From assembly GCA_027924585.1 (NCBI GenBank), contig BSBM01000307.1, positions 14,927,501 through 14,991,500 on the forward strand: a stretch of DNA of 64,000 nucleotides. Direction: 5' to 3'. This DNA is from Larix kaempferi (Eukaryota; Streptophyta; Pinopsida; Pinales; Pinaceae). Under the pieces are notes generated by a model. That model had not been told where the DNA came from. It saw nothing but the letters and a program-made list of their open reading frames with translations, and did no database searches. Below, one piece after another: positions 12,002 through 25,766 of the stretch. Position 1 is the stretch's first letter. Each line of letters begins with the position of its first letter. Position numbers and translations under genes: made by a program.

Positions 12002-12328
12002 TGTTGGAGGGGCCTAGGTCGGCCTGTCGACTACGCCCTCCGCCCGACCATTCTGTAGCATCTGTCGGCAAGTCGCGTCGACTAGTATGCGTCGGGTCGG
12101 TTGGATAAACCGACAGACGGTTATGTAACTGTATCTGCATATATATATCTAGGCTGGTGAGTTGGTAGAGTAGTAGAGATTGATTCTATCATTGTGTTCT
12201 ACTATTGCTAGTTAATACAAAGACTATTCTCTCTATCTGTCTCGTCTCTTGTATCTGTATCATTGTGTATGCTTGCTTATATTGTGTAATGTATCTATGA
12301 TAACTATGTGAACTGTGGGATTACAATA
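12002..12328 (+). repeat. 5' LTR of Ty3-1
   Basis: 327 bp, matched end to end by 34038-34364. It has a TATA-like run (gcatatatatatct, about 12138-12151). Confidence 0.92.
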
Positions 12329-12330
12329 TT

Positions 12331-12345
12331 TGGTTCCATTGCCGG
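12331..12345 (+). other. Primer binding site of Ty3-1
   Basis: The string tggttccattgccgg begins two bases after the LTR. It resembles a decayed form of the tggcgccgttgccgg primer site used by many plant non-chromoviral Ty3 elements. Confidence 0.6.
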
Positions 12346-12429
12346 TTAATACATGAAAAATTACTCGCAGCATGACCCATGATTTCAGAATAGGAAATTA
12401 GAGACTGGTGGGAGAAGAAAATCGCGAAT

Positions 12430-14660
12430 TACCTGCAGAATTATGCGCGACGTAACAAGCTAACAATTAACCAAGCAAGAGATCGATTCTTCTTCGAGAC
12501 CCATGAGCGATTTGTAGAATCCATGCCAACCGCCTTGAAGAAACTTTTGGATGAACAGACCAGTCGATGAAGTAGAGCGTAAATTTGTATTGAAGCTAAT
12601 CAACGGAGGTCGTACAAATCTATCAGAATGGTGTGAAAAGATTGCAGAAGATTTCTGTGAAGAACAGGTGATCAAAAACTGAGTATCGGTAGATGAGATA
12701 AGAAGAAATTTCTTCACTGAATTAGCTGATCAATTTCTATGTTCTCTGTCGACATTATTGTTTAAATTTTTGATTGACAAAGGTGTCGCACTTATTGTCG
12801 AAACAGGACCGTTGCTGACTCCGCCGATTCCAAACTCTAATTGGGAGGAGAAAGAATGTAAGTGGGAAAAATTTGTAAAGGAGTGCGAATGGGAATTTTT
12901 CTTGAACAAGTGATGGTCTACACTTCCCCAATAGTCTAGAAACTGTCAGGCCGACATTGGGGGGTTGATGAAACATGCTCTGATGTACCTAGTTTGATGA
13001 AACTCGACATATGACAAATGACATGACCATCAGTGGAAAAATGTCCGACAAATATAGACTTTTAAGTCACAAAACCACCCCAAATATTTAAAAAATTGAA
13101 AGAGAAAAAAGGAGGCAGTGGCGTGAAGAGCTGCGGGAGCAGGCAATTGTGCTCTAGAGGATGCAAGGATCAAATGTTGTGACAAATGGAGAAGGGAATC
13201 TGCCACAATCAATTCAAGCCCATGATGATCAGGATGTCGAAGAAGAACTATTGCCGATGGATGAAGACTTGTGGATAGAGCATGGTAGAGCTGTCCAAGT
13301 TCAAATACTGGAAATGGTAGAACCTCCGTCTCCATTCCGTTTAACAGAAAGCGTTCGGGTGGAAGAAATTGTCGAAGAAAACCTTGGTCTCCATGTTGGT
13401 CAGTCGGGAGTTTGGAGTCGTCGAAGCATAGAAGGTGATGATATCAATAGACTATTGATTCATCAGCTGGAAGAAGGGAATTGGATATCTTTTCAACCCG
13501 AATTCTCAAATAGAATTTTTCATCTAGTGTACACAGAGCATGAGGAAGCGCCCCCCCTGCCAATACCAAATTTGAGCGACTCGACAAGCACGTCGGAAAG
13601 TCCGAGATTTAGCGAAATCCCATTTGAACAAAAATTTAACTGGATTTTGACAGAAGTAATTGACGAAGGCAGACCTAGCGACATCGAAGGAGATACAGTC
13701 ATTGATTCCGAAGACAGAGAACCAAGTCCAGAAAGACAGCTAATTCATACTAACGAAGCACCAAGTATTGATTGTGGAAATAACCCACCCATGCCTCCGT
13801 CAAATTCTCATAATAATACAATAGCAGACATGGCACACACTACAACACACCTTCCATTCTACGAAGGAGATGAAGACCCAAGAAGACATTGGTTTGTGTG
13901 CGAAGCAATCTGGACAGCTAAGCAAATTACCAATGAAGACAGACAAATTGCTCAATTTGTTGGCTCATTAAGAAAAAGAGCACTGACATAGTACATGGGG
14001 TACATAAGAAAATCACCAACTGCAACTAAAGCACAAATCAAACAAATCTTTTTGGCCTTCTTTATGATTGAAGATGCGACATACCTAGCGGCAGAACGAC
14101 TGAAGACAACAGTCCAAAAGCCGACAGAAACTATCAAGGAGTACGACAAGAGATTTAAAGACCTCCTAATCAAATTAGACTATGAAATCAAAGAAAAACT
14201 ATTAATCAAATGGTTTATTGCTGGTCTGATCAATAAAATCAAAAAACATGTCCATCGACAAAATGTTAATACATATGCAGATGCGCTAAGAATAGCACTA
14301 TAAATCAAAATGGCTTATGAATACCCTCTAATATCCATGGATAGACATGTCGATGAACAACTTGAAATTATGGAGCAAGCTATCAGAAATATGATGTTAA
14401 AAGGACTAGAGCTATGGTGTACAACTTGTTGAACCTTAGGACACACCAAAGATTCTTGTCGAAGTGATGATTGGCGACAAGATGTAAAACTCATCCAATC
14501 CAGATGTTTCTGCGATTTATGCAAAGAATATGATTTACATACCAAAAATGATTGTCCATACAATCTGAAAAATAAGAAGGCAAGATGGTGTCAAATTTGT
14601 GAAGTAAATACACATTCAATCAAAGAATGTCATCTGAGCCTGAAAAATCAGCAAAATTAC
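12430..14660 (+). pseudogene. Ty3-1 gag (broken)
   Basis: Fragments in several frames form a large Gag. The N-terminal part (12430-12912) contains NLSEWCEKIAEDF and a TPPIPNSNWEE stretch. A long open part (13161-13988) ends in the gag core FYEGDEDPRRHWF, which continues after a TAG as IKEYDKRFKDLL and WFIAGL (13995-14300). Cys/His-rich segments at 14420-14640 (CTTC...LGHTKDSC, CQICEVNTHSIKEC) are the nucleocapsid knuckles. Stops at 13155, 13989, 14301 and 14431 sit where Gln, Trp, Gln and Arg seem to be expected. The product would be the structural core of the virus-like particle. Confidence 0.75.
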
Positions 14661-15590
14661 CATGCAGTGTACCAAGCAAATTCTGTCGAGCAGAACTAAG
14701 ACAAAAATCCAACAAACGACAGATTCGAGAGAACTAATGGAAGAAATAACTAGTGCAATCAAAACAGGAATGACAAATACCCAAGGTATAATGATCGATG
14801 GAACGATTGGCAATATAATGGCTACAATAGACATGGTGGATATCAGAGTCACGGTCGTGGCAGTGGAGGTCAAGGCTTTCGATATGGTCTACCTGGTGCA
14901 TGTTTTACATGCTTCAGCGAGAATCATCGACACAGAGAATGCCCTTATAAGGAAAGAACTGATCTCAAATTTTGTACAAAGTTTGGGGTAGGCGATCACT
15001 ATTTAGAGGATTTCCCTACCATGATCGAGAAAATAAATAATAAAAAAAATGTTCATGTTTTATCTTGTGTTCAAAAAAATGATGTGCTTCGAACAAAAAA
15101 CTTGCAAATTGTAACAAGGCAAGGCACTCATATTGGTCAAGATAAACCTCAGATAACTAGAATTGTCGATAAAGAGGATTATCCAAATCCTATAAAACAA
15201 AAATCTGTGTACAAAGATGTGTTTGACATATTTCATGATTTAGTAACACATGAAGAAACTCTTAATGAATTGCTCAAATTAATTTCAAAAGAAGAAGCTG
15301 TAGGAAAAATGATTGATTTGTTGCATAAATCAAAACACGTCGAGCAAAGACAAACTAAAAACATTTGCCAACTAAAGCAAAAAGATAAAAATTATGCCGA
15401 CCCATTAGTCGATCTCAACATAAATGGATATCATGTACGACAAGTTGTACTTGATTTTGGATCCCAAGTGAATATCATGATTCATGATACTTGGTACCAA
15501 CTCGGTCCACCTCAAATACAAGAATCAGGCATCTACTTAAAGCTCGCAGATCAAGGATTAATTGAGCCGATTGGAGTATGGAAAGGAGTC

Positions 15591-15595
15591 CAAAC
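15591..15595 (+). other. Target-site duplication (CAAAC), left copy
   Basis: CAAAC abuts the Sirevirus 5' LTR and recurs at 25767-25771 after its 3' LTR, inside the Ty3-1 protease codons. Confidence 0.95.
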
Positions 15596-17951
15596 TGTTG
15601 ATAAAGTTTTGTCATTGATGCCAACAGTGCCCTAATGAGGGCTTGTGGTGTTTTGTTGCCCCTTGTCGAGCCCCTAAGAGTCTTTTGTGTTGCTGGAGTC
15701 TAAGGAGTCCTTTTGTGGTTGTCCAAGCCCAAGCTTGAAGCCCTTGGAGGCCTTGAGACAATTACAAAGCCCTATTTACCCTTTGACTTTGTTGGGTTGC
15801 CCTTGATAAGAAGTCCTTAAGCCCTAGTGTCACCCCTTCTAAAACCTAAACTTAAACTTAAGCCCTAATTAAAGATTAATAAAAATTATTAAATCAAAAG
15901 AATTTTAATTTAATAAAAGCTTTCTTGAATTTTTAATTAAAATTAAATTTGAAATCAATTACATGATTGGCCCATCTTTATTAAAAAGAATTTAATAATT
16001 AAATGATTAATAGATTATTATTTAAAGTATTAATTAAAGTATTGTTAAAAGGTTTAACATGTTTTTAATATTTAATAAAATACTAAAGGAATTTAAAAAA
16101 GAAAATTATATAATAAAAATTTTAAAACTTTAAATTAAATGTTAGAGGGGGACAAAAAAAAAAAGGTACTTTAATTATTTTAATAATTAAATACATGAAA
16201 TGATTAACTTTATAGGGAAGTCAGACCAACCATTATTTTAAATGAAGTCGGCTCAGTTAAAAAAATAAAAAAATAATTAAAAAATATATTTTTATACTAG
16301 GTCGGCTCAATAAAAAATCCACGATTTTACATATATATATACATTTTTTACACCAAACAAAGTGAAAAAAAATTCGGTGGTGAAGTGGAACTCAGATTTC
16401 GGGTATGTACAGGAGATTTGATTTTCGGGCTCATTAGAAGTAGATCTGCAGGAGATTACGATCTGAATTTCGTAAGAAGAAATAGTGATAAGGCAGCCAA
16501 GGTTATGTGGTACTACATCTCTTTGATTTTGGTATATATCTGAAGCTGATCCGTAAGAAGGAATATGCAGATCACAGTTTGCATCACTGGCTGTAGCAAC
16601 AGTAAGGATTTTTTGAAATCAAGGGAATGAAATATTAACAACTCAGCAGTGTAAGTCGTGAAGTGTGAATCTATTGTAGCAGACTCCAAGCTTTCATTAT
16701 CTGAAACTTGCACAAGTTTGAAGGACGTCATCTTACAATGGTTTCCTGTGAACAAAATGTTCATATCAGTCATATTCAGTAAAGCTGCTACAAAATCCTT
16801 GTGATGCTGTCTCATGGGCCAATGATCTTTATTTCTAGCAGAGCGTGAAGTGTCTCTTAGAGGGACAATTGACTTGAAAATATCTACAACAGCAAGCACT
16901 CTAAGTTCGTTTATCTTGGTCTGAATTCATGCAGTCAAAGACAGCAGTAGCATACTCAAGGTTTATATGTATTCAAGAATGTCTTGGAAGGAAGAGTAAT
17001 CTCAGTCACAAAAAGGCAGTAATTTGAGGGCAGTAATTAAATTCCTTATGTAAGCCTATACTCAATCAGATTGGTAAGCCTACTCCAACAGCCATTACAA
17101 GTTGATTTGATAAGAGAATCAAGGTTGACTATACAGTGACAGTTGTAAGTTCTGAAGCATGATAGTGGATAGTGACAGAGAATTGTATGTAGATAAAAGT
17201 TGATGACAGGTTGTTAGTACACATGATAATACAATTGGAAGTTGTGTAAATAACCTTGAGGCAAAAGTAAGTAGAATATTATAGTGACAGTTAAGGATTG
17301 GTTGAGTTATCCAAATTGTTTCAGAACTTGATGACTATCTAGTATTTAAGTAGACAGGGTTATGAGCAATATTCTTGAGCAGAGATTATGAGCAGTAGTC
17401 TGATTTAATATGACAGAAGACATGATGTGACAAGTGCAATGACAACAATGGACATGCTTAGTATACAGTGATATGATGATCACGCAGTGATGTGCAGATA
17501 CTTCAGTGATATATATACAGTGATGATTTGGTAGTGATCAGAGAACAGAGGTTATCAGCAGCAGAGAGTACAGGGTTTGTTGTTTGACAGGTCCACAGGT
17601 TCAACAATCTTTTTCTTTACGGTGGTAGGGTGGTGCTAGGGCTCACAATTTAGTGAGCTAAGCTGTTGGAGCAGCTCGTCAGTTGCAGCTGACGAAGCCT
17701 AGGGGTTGTAGCCCCTTCCAGTTGTAGCTGGAGAAGTTGTATTAAATTTGTAGCCCCAGTTGTTGCTGGGTCAAATTTTATCATAAAAGGATTCCCTGGT
17801 TTTACCCCTAGGACTTGGGTTTCCACGTAAAAATATTGTGTACTGTGCATCTTGTTATTTTTCATGAATGATTGGTGATTGGCAACTAGCTCTTGATTAA
17901 AAATTTAATGAATGTGGAAATACTGATTCACCCCCTCTCAGTTTTTCAACA
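15596..17951 (+). repeat. 5' LTR of the nested Sirevirus
   Basis: 2,356 bp, starting TGTTGATAAAG and ending TTCAACA. It is very AT-rich at about 15840-16330, with a short TA run near 16328-16341 that may serve as the TATA region. It matches 23395-25766 throughout. Confidence 0.93.
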
Positions 17952-17953
17952 TT

Positions 17954-17965
17954 TGGTATCAGAGC
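17954..17965 (+). other. Primer binding site of the Sirevirus
   Basis: The string tggtatcagagc lies two bases after the LTR, complementary to initiator tRNA-Met. Confidence 0.9.
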
Positions 17966-18004
17966 AGGTTCCTTCAACAACAGTTTAATCACTGGAAGGA
18001 AATT

Positions 18005-21000
18005 ATGGGCAATTTTTCCAAGCACAGTAAAAATGGAATACCCATGTTTGATGGGACCGGCTATACCTTTTGGAGTATACGAATGAAATCTTTTCTGCTA
18101 GCTCAAGGAGTACAAGTATGGCAAATAGTTGAAAATGGATATAATGTACCAACACCCCCACCAACAGATCCAGCTGACTTAGCTCGTTATGATACAAATT
18201 CAAAATCCACGAACCATATTTCAAGTACATTGGATGAATCGGTCTTTGTCAAAGTCATGCATTGTACTTCTGCTAAGGAAATGTGGGACAAACTCAAGAC
18301 TATCTACGAAGGTGACAAGAAGGTCAAAGAAGCCAAACTCCAAACCTACAGAGGACAATTCGAACATCTAAAGATGAAGGAGGACGATAACATTGCATCC
18401 TACTTTCTTTGAATTGATGAACTTGTAAATACTATCAGAGGCCTGCGTGAAAGGGTTGAAGAATCAGTTGTTGTTCAAAAGATACTAAGAACGCTTCCCA
18501 ACAGATTCAATCCTAAAATCTCAGCCTTGGAAGAAAGGACTGACTTGGATACTATGACGGTAGACCAGCTACATGGGACACTTGTGGCTTATGAAATGAG
18601 ATTAGAAGATGAAGACTCACCTAGAAAAGAAGCAGCCTTTAAAGTTTCCTCCAAGCAAGCAATGAAAGACAAACAAGCCAAGAAGGACAATTCAGAAATA
18701 AAATCCAAATCAAAGACATCATACCACTTCAACTGCAGTGATGATTCGGATGATGAGGAGATAGCAAACTTCATAAGAAAGCTCAAAAGAGGCACAGGTA
18801 AGTACAAAGTTAAGTTACCTCTTAAGTGTTTTTCATGTGGTAAAATAGGTCACTTTGCTTCAAAATGTCCCTATGCAAAAGACTCTGATAGTGATGACAG
18901 TTTCAAGAAACATAAGAAATACAGGAATTTCAAAGGAAAGAAAAATGGAAGGTTTGCAAAGAAGAAAAGTCTCTACTCTAAAAGAAACACCAACTCATCA
19001 GATGAAGATTCTGACAATGACTCAGATAGTGATAGTGATTTGGACAGCAACAGTGATAACGAATCAAAAAGGGTACTCTTCATGGTTGTTGATTCAAAAG
19101 ACTCAGATGAGATCTCCGAAAACAAAGAAGAATCCGATTCAGAAGGAGAAGTAGACCTGGAGGAAGAATTGATAAGTGCTTTGAAAGAGCTGAGAAGAGA
19201 AAGGAAAAAGAATAAACTATTTAAAGGGGAGATACAGGAGTTACGAGAAAGACCTCAGATATCTGAAGAAGCAGATCAACTCATTCAAAGTCTAACTATT
19301 CAATTAGAAGAAGCTAAAAGAATTCAAGACAATCTCAGAAAAAAACTAGAAGAAAGTATGAATGAAAGTGAGAGACTAATGGGGGAGATAGTGATTCTAA
19401 GAACTCAACTACAAAAGAAAAATGTGAGTCAAGGCTATGACAACAGTTCCAAGATACTTGATCAGATCATCAATAATCAAAAGCCATACCTCGACAGAAG
19501 AGGTCTTGGTTATAAGAAGCATAATGATGAAGGTTTAAGTTCCAAGATAGCTAAAGATAAACCAAAAGTTATCAAAGACCCCGTCATCCAGGAAGTACCC
19601 ATATATCAGCCAAAACAACAACTAGAACAGGCTCCAGTTGAAAATCAACATGTTAAATTGACAGCACCTCTAAGAAGACCATTTCAACCTAGACAACCAA
19701 CCTCAGAATGGACTCCAGTTGAAAATCAAAGTTTCAGATGGGAAACACCTCCAAGAAGACCATTTGTTCCCAGGTACGAATATCCATTTTATGGTTATTG
19801 TTTTTCTTGCGGAATATTTGGGCATAAAGCGATGAATTGTATAAAAGGAAGATATGCAGAAAACAGAAACAGGTATGAAAATTCTAGATGCCAACGAAAC
19901 AACAACAGTTTTTCTCATTTGGATTTTGAAGTCGAATGCTAGAAATACAACAACTTCGGGCATACAGCCATGAATTGCAGAATGACAATCCCTCCTACAG
20001 GCATTAAACAAGTATCAACCAATCAAACGGGTGACCAGCAAAAAGTATGGATCAGACAAAAGAACAATCTAAATATTCATGAATGTGGGATAGCTCTTCA
20101 AGCTCAAGCTCAAACCGGTAGCAACAAATGGTATGTTGACAGTGGTTGTTCTAGGCATATGACAGGTAACAAAGGTGCTTTCATGTTTCTTGAAAAAGAT
20201 AAAGGATCTGTCTCTTTTGGAAATAACAAATCAGCAAAAGTTGTTGGAAAAGGTACAGTAAATCTTGGCGGCAAAGATACAGTAGCAGAAAATGTGTTGT
20301 TTGTCGACAGTATGAAGCATAATCTGTTGAGTGTCATCCCAATGTGTGATCAGGGACATGAACTTACATTCAACTCAAAGTCCTACAAAATAAGAAAAGA
20401 AGGATCAGGAAAGTTAGTGGCTACCGCTACCAGGACTCCAAACAACATATATGTTCTGGACGAGATCAAGGAAGAGAAATGTCACCTAGGAAAAGAAGAT
20501 GAGAATTGGTTATGGCATAGAAGAATGGGACATGTACATTTTGATAATCTGGTCAAGATCAGCAAGAAGCAAGCTGTAAGGAACATGCCACAGATTACGA
20601 ATCCTTTTGACACTATCTGCAAGCACTGTCAGCATGGGAAACTTACGAAAGCCAATTTCAAGACAAAAGAATACTCTTCTACAAAACCCTTAGAGCTTGT
20701 CCACACTGATCTATGTGGGCCAACCAAGAATAAAGGATTGGATGGTGACGAATAATTCATGTTGCTCATTGATGACTACTCTAGGATGACATGGGTATGC
20801 CTTCTTAACAGGAAATTGGAAGCCTTTGAATGCTTCAATATCTTTAAAGAACAGGTTGAAAATGAAACAGGTAAACGAATCAACTGTCTCAGATCTGATA
20901 ATGGTGGAGAATTTACATCAAATGAATTTTATCAATACTGTGAAGAAAATGGTATAAAAAGACAATTTTCAGTTGCCAGAACACCTCAGCAGAATGGAGT

Positions 21001-23214
21001 AGAAGAAAGGAAGAATAGATCGGTGTTAGAAATGGCCAGAACTATGTTGAATGAAGCTAAGCTAAGTGAAAAATTTTGGGCTCAGGCAGTACATACAGTA
21101 GTCCACATTATGAACAGAGGATTGCTCAAAAGCAACAGTGATAAAACTCCTTATGAGCTATGGATAGGAAGAACAGCTAATGTTCAACACTTCAGAGTGT
21201 TCGGAAGCAGGTGCTACATCAGAAGAGATGATAAGAAGATTAGAAAATTTGAATCTCATGCAGACGAAGGAATATTTGTTGGGTACTCATCCACAAGAAA
21301 GGCCTACAAGTGTTACAACCCGAGATTAGGTAAGATAGTGGAAAGCATCAATGTAAACATTGATGAATCGAGCTTGCCAAAATGTCAGGAAGACTTAGAA
21401 GATCATGATAACAAAGAAAAAGAAGATGAAGAAGAAGATGATGATGATGACGTAGAAGAAGAAGAAGAAGAAGAACAGAGAAAAATTCAGGCAAAAGTTA
21501 CATAGGATCAACAAGTACAGGATCAACAGCAAGAACAACAAAACTCTCCTAAGAATTGGTATCAAAAGAATCATCCATAGGAATTGATTATTGGTGATAA
21601 AAATGCCGGCATAGAAACCAGAAAAGATCGAAGACAAGTCCGAAGACCAAAACAAGTATATTTCTCACTACTATCTACAGTTGAGCCGAGTAACTTTGCG
21701 GAAGCTAGTGCAGATGAACATTGGGTCAAAGCCATGGGAGAAGAACTTGATCAAATCGAGAAAAATGAAACATGGGAACTTGTTCCTAGACCCAAGGACA
21801 AAAATGTGATTGGCACAAAATGGATTTTCAGAAATAAGCTGAATGAAGATGGACAAGTAATCAGAAACAAGGCAAGATTGGTTTGCAAAGGATATGCTCA
21901 AATTGAAGGGATAGATTTTGAAGAAACATTTGCTCCAGTAGCCAGAATGGAAGCTATAAGAATGATATTGGCCTATGCTTGTGCTAAAAACATCAAAGTG
22001 TATCAAATGGATGTCAAATCACCCTTTTTGAATGGCAAACTAGAAGAAGAAGTCTACATTGAACAACCAGAAGGATTCCAACTATCAGCAAACATGGACT
22101 ATGTGTGCAGATTAAAAAGGGCTCTATATGGGTTAAAGCAAGCTCCTAGAACTTGGTACTCTAGATTGGATAGTTACTTGCAGAAACAAGGTTTCAAAAG
22201 GGGAACCGTAGACAATAATATGTATATCAAGATTGATCATGACAGCATGCTTATTGTTGAAGTGTATGTTGATGATTTATCTTTGGTAGTGATGATGATA
22301 CTCTGAGCCAACAATTTGCCAAGGTTATGCAAAACGAATTTGAGATGTCGCTACTTGGTGAACTGACCTTCTTCTTGGGACTTCAGATATCACAATGTGA
22401 AGAAGGCATCTTCATCTCTCAGACCAAGTACATTAAAGAAATGTTGAAGAGGTTCAAGATGGAAGATTGTAAGCCTGTGAGCACTCCTATGACTACTGGC
22501 TGCAAGTTAAGCAAAGACGATGAATCAAATGCAGTGGATCAAAAACTTTACAGGTCAATGATTAGTAGCCTACTGTATGTGATAGCTTCAAGGCCAGATA
22601 TGATGCAAGCTGTTGGATAGGTTGCAAGATTTCAAGCAGCTCCGAAGGAAACTCATGTTATTGCAGTCAAAAGAATCTTCAGATATCTTAAGGGAACTAT
22701 GGACTTTGGATTATGGTATTCAAAAGGAAATGAGTTAGACTTATTAGCTTACTCAGACGCATATTGGGCAGGATGTGTGGATGACAGAAGAAGCACAAGT
22801 GGTGCAGCATTTTTCTTAGGAAACTGTTTGGTATCATGGTCTAGCAAAAAGCAATCCTCAGTATCATTGTCAACAGTAGAAGTAGAATATATAGCAGTAG
22901 CAGCATGTTGTACTCAAATCCTTTGGATGAAACAGAACCTGCAAGACCTACAAGTAACATATGATGAGCCGATTCCAATTCTATGTGACAACACAAGTGC
23001 CATCAACATCTCCAAGAATCCGGTCATGCACTCCAAGACAAAGCACATCCCTATCAAATATCACTTTCTTCGTGAACATGTCACAGAAAAGCACATCAAG
23101 TTGGAATATATTGGGACAAAGGAGTAGATAGTAGATATATTCACCAAGCCACTTCCTAAAGGGACATTTGAGTACCTTCGACAAAAATTGGGGGTCATTC
23201 CTTCTTCCCACTAA
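18005..23214 (+). pseudogene. Sirevirus gag-pol (single frame, several stops, one frameshift)
   Basis: Gag-pol reads in one frame from ATG 18005 to about 22265 and then, after a two-base deletion, in another frame to TAA 23212-23214. Order: gag core (MFDGTGYTFWSIRMKSFL, 18050-18500); knuckle CFSCGKIGHFASKC (18830-18870); Lys- and Asp/Ser-rich tract; coiled coil (19150-19430); second knuckle CFSCGIFGHKAMNC (about 19800); protease WYVDSGCSRHMTG (about 20130-20170); integrase with HRRMGHVHF...CKHCQHGK and core LLIDDYSR, SDNGGEF, QNGVEERKN (20515-21130); RT (FVDD-type motif damaged at about 22265-22290); RNase H (SDAYWAGCVDDRRSTSG, 22755-22800; FTKPLPKG at the end). Stops occur at 18410, 19940, 20753, 21503, 21579, 22618 and 23125. 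The integrase catalytic D,D,E residues are visible. This copy cannot encode a full polyprotein. Confidence 0.9.
21395..21478 (+). repeat. GAA/GAT-rich run in the Sirevirus pol
   Basis: A purine-rich microsatellite encodes a run of Asp and Glu residues between integrase and RT. It opens a Phe/Ile-rich antisense frame that is only a shadow. Confidence 0.7.
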
Positions 23215-23267
23215 ATTGATTCTTCTTCTTCAAGAAGAAGTGCCTAGTCTTTGGGAAAGCATGTTCT

Positions 23268-23394
23268 GAGGGGGAGTGTTATTTTAAGGTAGTAACCTTT
23301 GCCATTGATGCCAAAGGAGGAGATACATTGTAAACAGGGGGAGCCTGTTTTTAGGGGGAGCTTAGGTGTTGTCATCAATGACAAAGGGGGAGAT
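23268..23394 (+). other. Multiple polypurine tracts of the Sirevirus
   Basis: Five purine strings lie before the 3' LTR: gagggggag (about 23268), aaggaggagat (about 23314), aggggga (about 23336), agggggag (about 23353) and aaagggggaga (about 23383), the last abutting the LTR. Such arrays are characteristic of Sireviruses. Confidence 0.8.
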
Positions 23395-25766
23395 TGTTGA
23401 TAAAGTTTTGTCATTGATGCCAACAGTTCCCTAATGAGGGCTTGTGGTGTTTTGTTGCCCCTTGTCGAGCCCCTAAGAGTCTTTTGTGTTGCTGGAGTCT
23501 AAGGAGTCCTTTTGTGGTTGTCCAAGCCCAATCTTGAAACCCTTGGAGGCCTTGAGACAATTACAAAGCCCTATTTACCCTTTGACTTTGTTGGGTTGCC
23601 CTTGATAAGAAGTCCTTAAGCCCTAGTGTCACCCCTTCTAAAACCTAAACTTAAACTTAAGCCCTAATTAAAGATTAATAAAACTTATTAAATCAAAAGA
23701 ATTTTAATTTAATAAAAGCTTTCTTGAATTTTTAATTAAAATTAAATTTGAAATCAATTACATGATTGGCCCATCTTTATTAAAAAGAATTTAATAATTA
23801 AATGATTAATAGATTATTATTTAAAGTATTAATTAAGGTATTGTTAAAAGGTTTAACATGTTTTTAATAGTTAATAAAATACTAAAGGAATTTAAAAAAG
23901 AAAATTATATAATAAACATTTTAAAACTTTAAATTAAATGTTAGAGGGGGACAAAAAAAAAAGGTACTTTAATTATTTTAATAATTAAATACATTAAATG
24001 ATTAAATTTATAGGGAAGTCGGCCCAACCACTATTTTAAATGAAGTCGGCTCAGTTAAAAAAAAAAATTTAATTAAAAAATATATTTTTATACAAGGTCG
24101 GCTCAATAAAAAATCCACGATTTTACATATATATATATATATATACGTTTTTTACACCAAACAAAGTGAAAAAAAAATCGGTGGTGAAGTGGAACTCAGA
24201 TTTCGGGTATGTACAGGAGATTTGATTTTTGGGCTCATTAGAAGTAGATCTGCAGGAGATTACGATCTGAATTTCGTAAGAAGAAATAGTGATAAGGCAG
24301 CCAAGGTTATGTGGTACTACATCTCTCTGATTTTGGTATATATGTGAAGCTGATCCGTAAGAAGGAATATGCAGATCACAGCTCGCATAACTGGCTGTAG
24401 AAACAGTAAGGATGTTTTGAAATCAAGGGAATGAAACATTAACAACTCAGCGGTGTAAGTCGTGAAGTGTGAATCTCTTGTAGCAGACTCCAAGCTTTCA
24501 TTATCTGAAACTTGCACAAGTTTGAAGGACGTCATCTTACAATGGTTTCCTATGAACAAAATGTTCATATCAGTCATATTCAGTAAAGCTGCTACAACAT
24601 CCTTGTGATGCTGTCTCATGGGCCAATAATCTTTATTTCCAGTAGAGCGTGAAGTGTCTCTTAGAGGGACATTTGACTTGAAAATATCTACAACAGCAAG
24701 CACTCTAAGTTCATTTATCTTGGTCTGAATTCATGCAGTCAAAGACAGCAGCAGCATACTCAAGGTTTTTATGTATTCAAGAATATCTTGGAAGGAAGAG
24801 TAATCTCAGTCACAAAAGGGTAGTAATTTGATGACAACAATTAAATTCCTTATGTAAGCCTATACTCAATCAGATTGGTAAGCCTACTCCAACAGCATTA
24901 CAAGTTGATTTGATAAGAGAATCAAGGTTGACTATACACTGACAGTTGTAAGTTCTAAAGCATGATAGTGGATAGTGACAGAGAATTGTATGTAGATAAA
25001 AGTTGATGACAGGTTGTTAGTACACATGATAATACAATTGGAAGTTGTGTAAATAACCTTGAGGCAAAAGTAAGTAGAATATTATAGTGACAATTAAGGA
25101 CTAGTTGAGTTATCCAAATTGTTTCAGAACTTGATGACTATCAAGTATTTCAGCAGACAGGGTTATGAGCAATATTCTTGGGCAGCAGATTGAGCAGAGA
25201 TTATGAGCAGTAGTCTGATTTAATATGACAGAAGACATGATGTGACAAGTGCAATGACAACAGTGGACATGCTTAGTATACAGTGATATGATGATCATGC
25301 AGTGATGTGCAGATACTTCAGTGATATATATACAATGATGATTTGGCAGTGATCAGAGAGCAGAGGTTATCAGCAGCAGAGAGTACAGGGTTTGTTGTTT
25401 GACAGGTCCACAGGTTCAGTAATCTTTTTCTTTAGGGTGGTAGGGTGGTGCTAGGGCTCACAATTTAGTGAGCTGAGCTATTGGAGGAACTCGTCAGTTG
25501 CAGCTGACGAAGCCTAGGGGTTGTAGCCCCTTCCAGTTGTAGCCGGAGAAGTTGTATTAAATTTGTAGCCCCAGTTGTTGCTGGGTCAAATTTTATCATA
25601 AAAGGCTTCCGTGGTTTTACCCCCAGGACTTGGGTTTCCACGTAAAAACATTGTGTACTGTGCATCTTGTTATTTTTCATGAATGATTGGTGATTGGCAA
25701 CTAGCTCTTGATTAAAAATTTAATGAATGTGGAAATACTGATTCACCCCCTCTCAGTATTTCAACA
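23395..25766 (+). repeat. 3' LTR of the nested Sirevirus
   Basis: 2,372 bp, matching the 5' LTR. Part of the length difference is a longer TA run at about 24126-24147. It ends ATTTCAACA directly before the second CAAAC. Confidence 0.93.

Larger units (their letters stand above)
15596..25766 (+). mobile_element. Copia element of Sirevirus (SIRE/Maximus) type, nested in Ty3-1
   Basis: This is a complete element of 10,171 bp with LTRs of 2,356 and 2,372 bp, a tRNA-Met primer site, one long gag-pol frame, a series of purine tracts before the 3' LTR and a perfect 5-bp target duplication. The Sirevirus assignment rests on three points: the long gag with knuckles and coiled coil; the RT segment EFEMSLLGELTFFLGLQI; and the multiple polypurine tracts, a known hallmark of that genus. 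No env-like ORF follows RNase H. By eye the LTRs differ by a few percent. Confidence 0.9.

Noticed and set aside
16513-16899. A 128-codon antisense frame in the Sirevirus 5' LTR, also open in the 3' LTR (24317-24703).
   Set aside because: The two copies differ by about 15 residues, most nucleotide changes being amino-acid changing, as expected without selection. No known motif.
21395-21655. A Phe/Ile/Leu-rich minus-strand frame looking like a membrane protein.
   Set aside because: It is the antisense of a GAA/GAT run encoding acidic residues in the Sirevirus pol.
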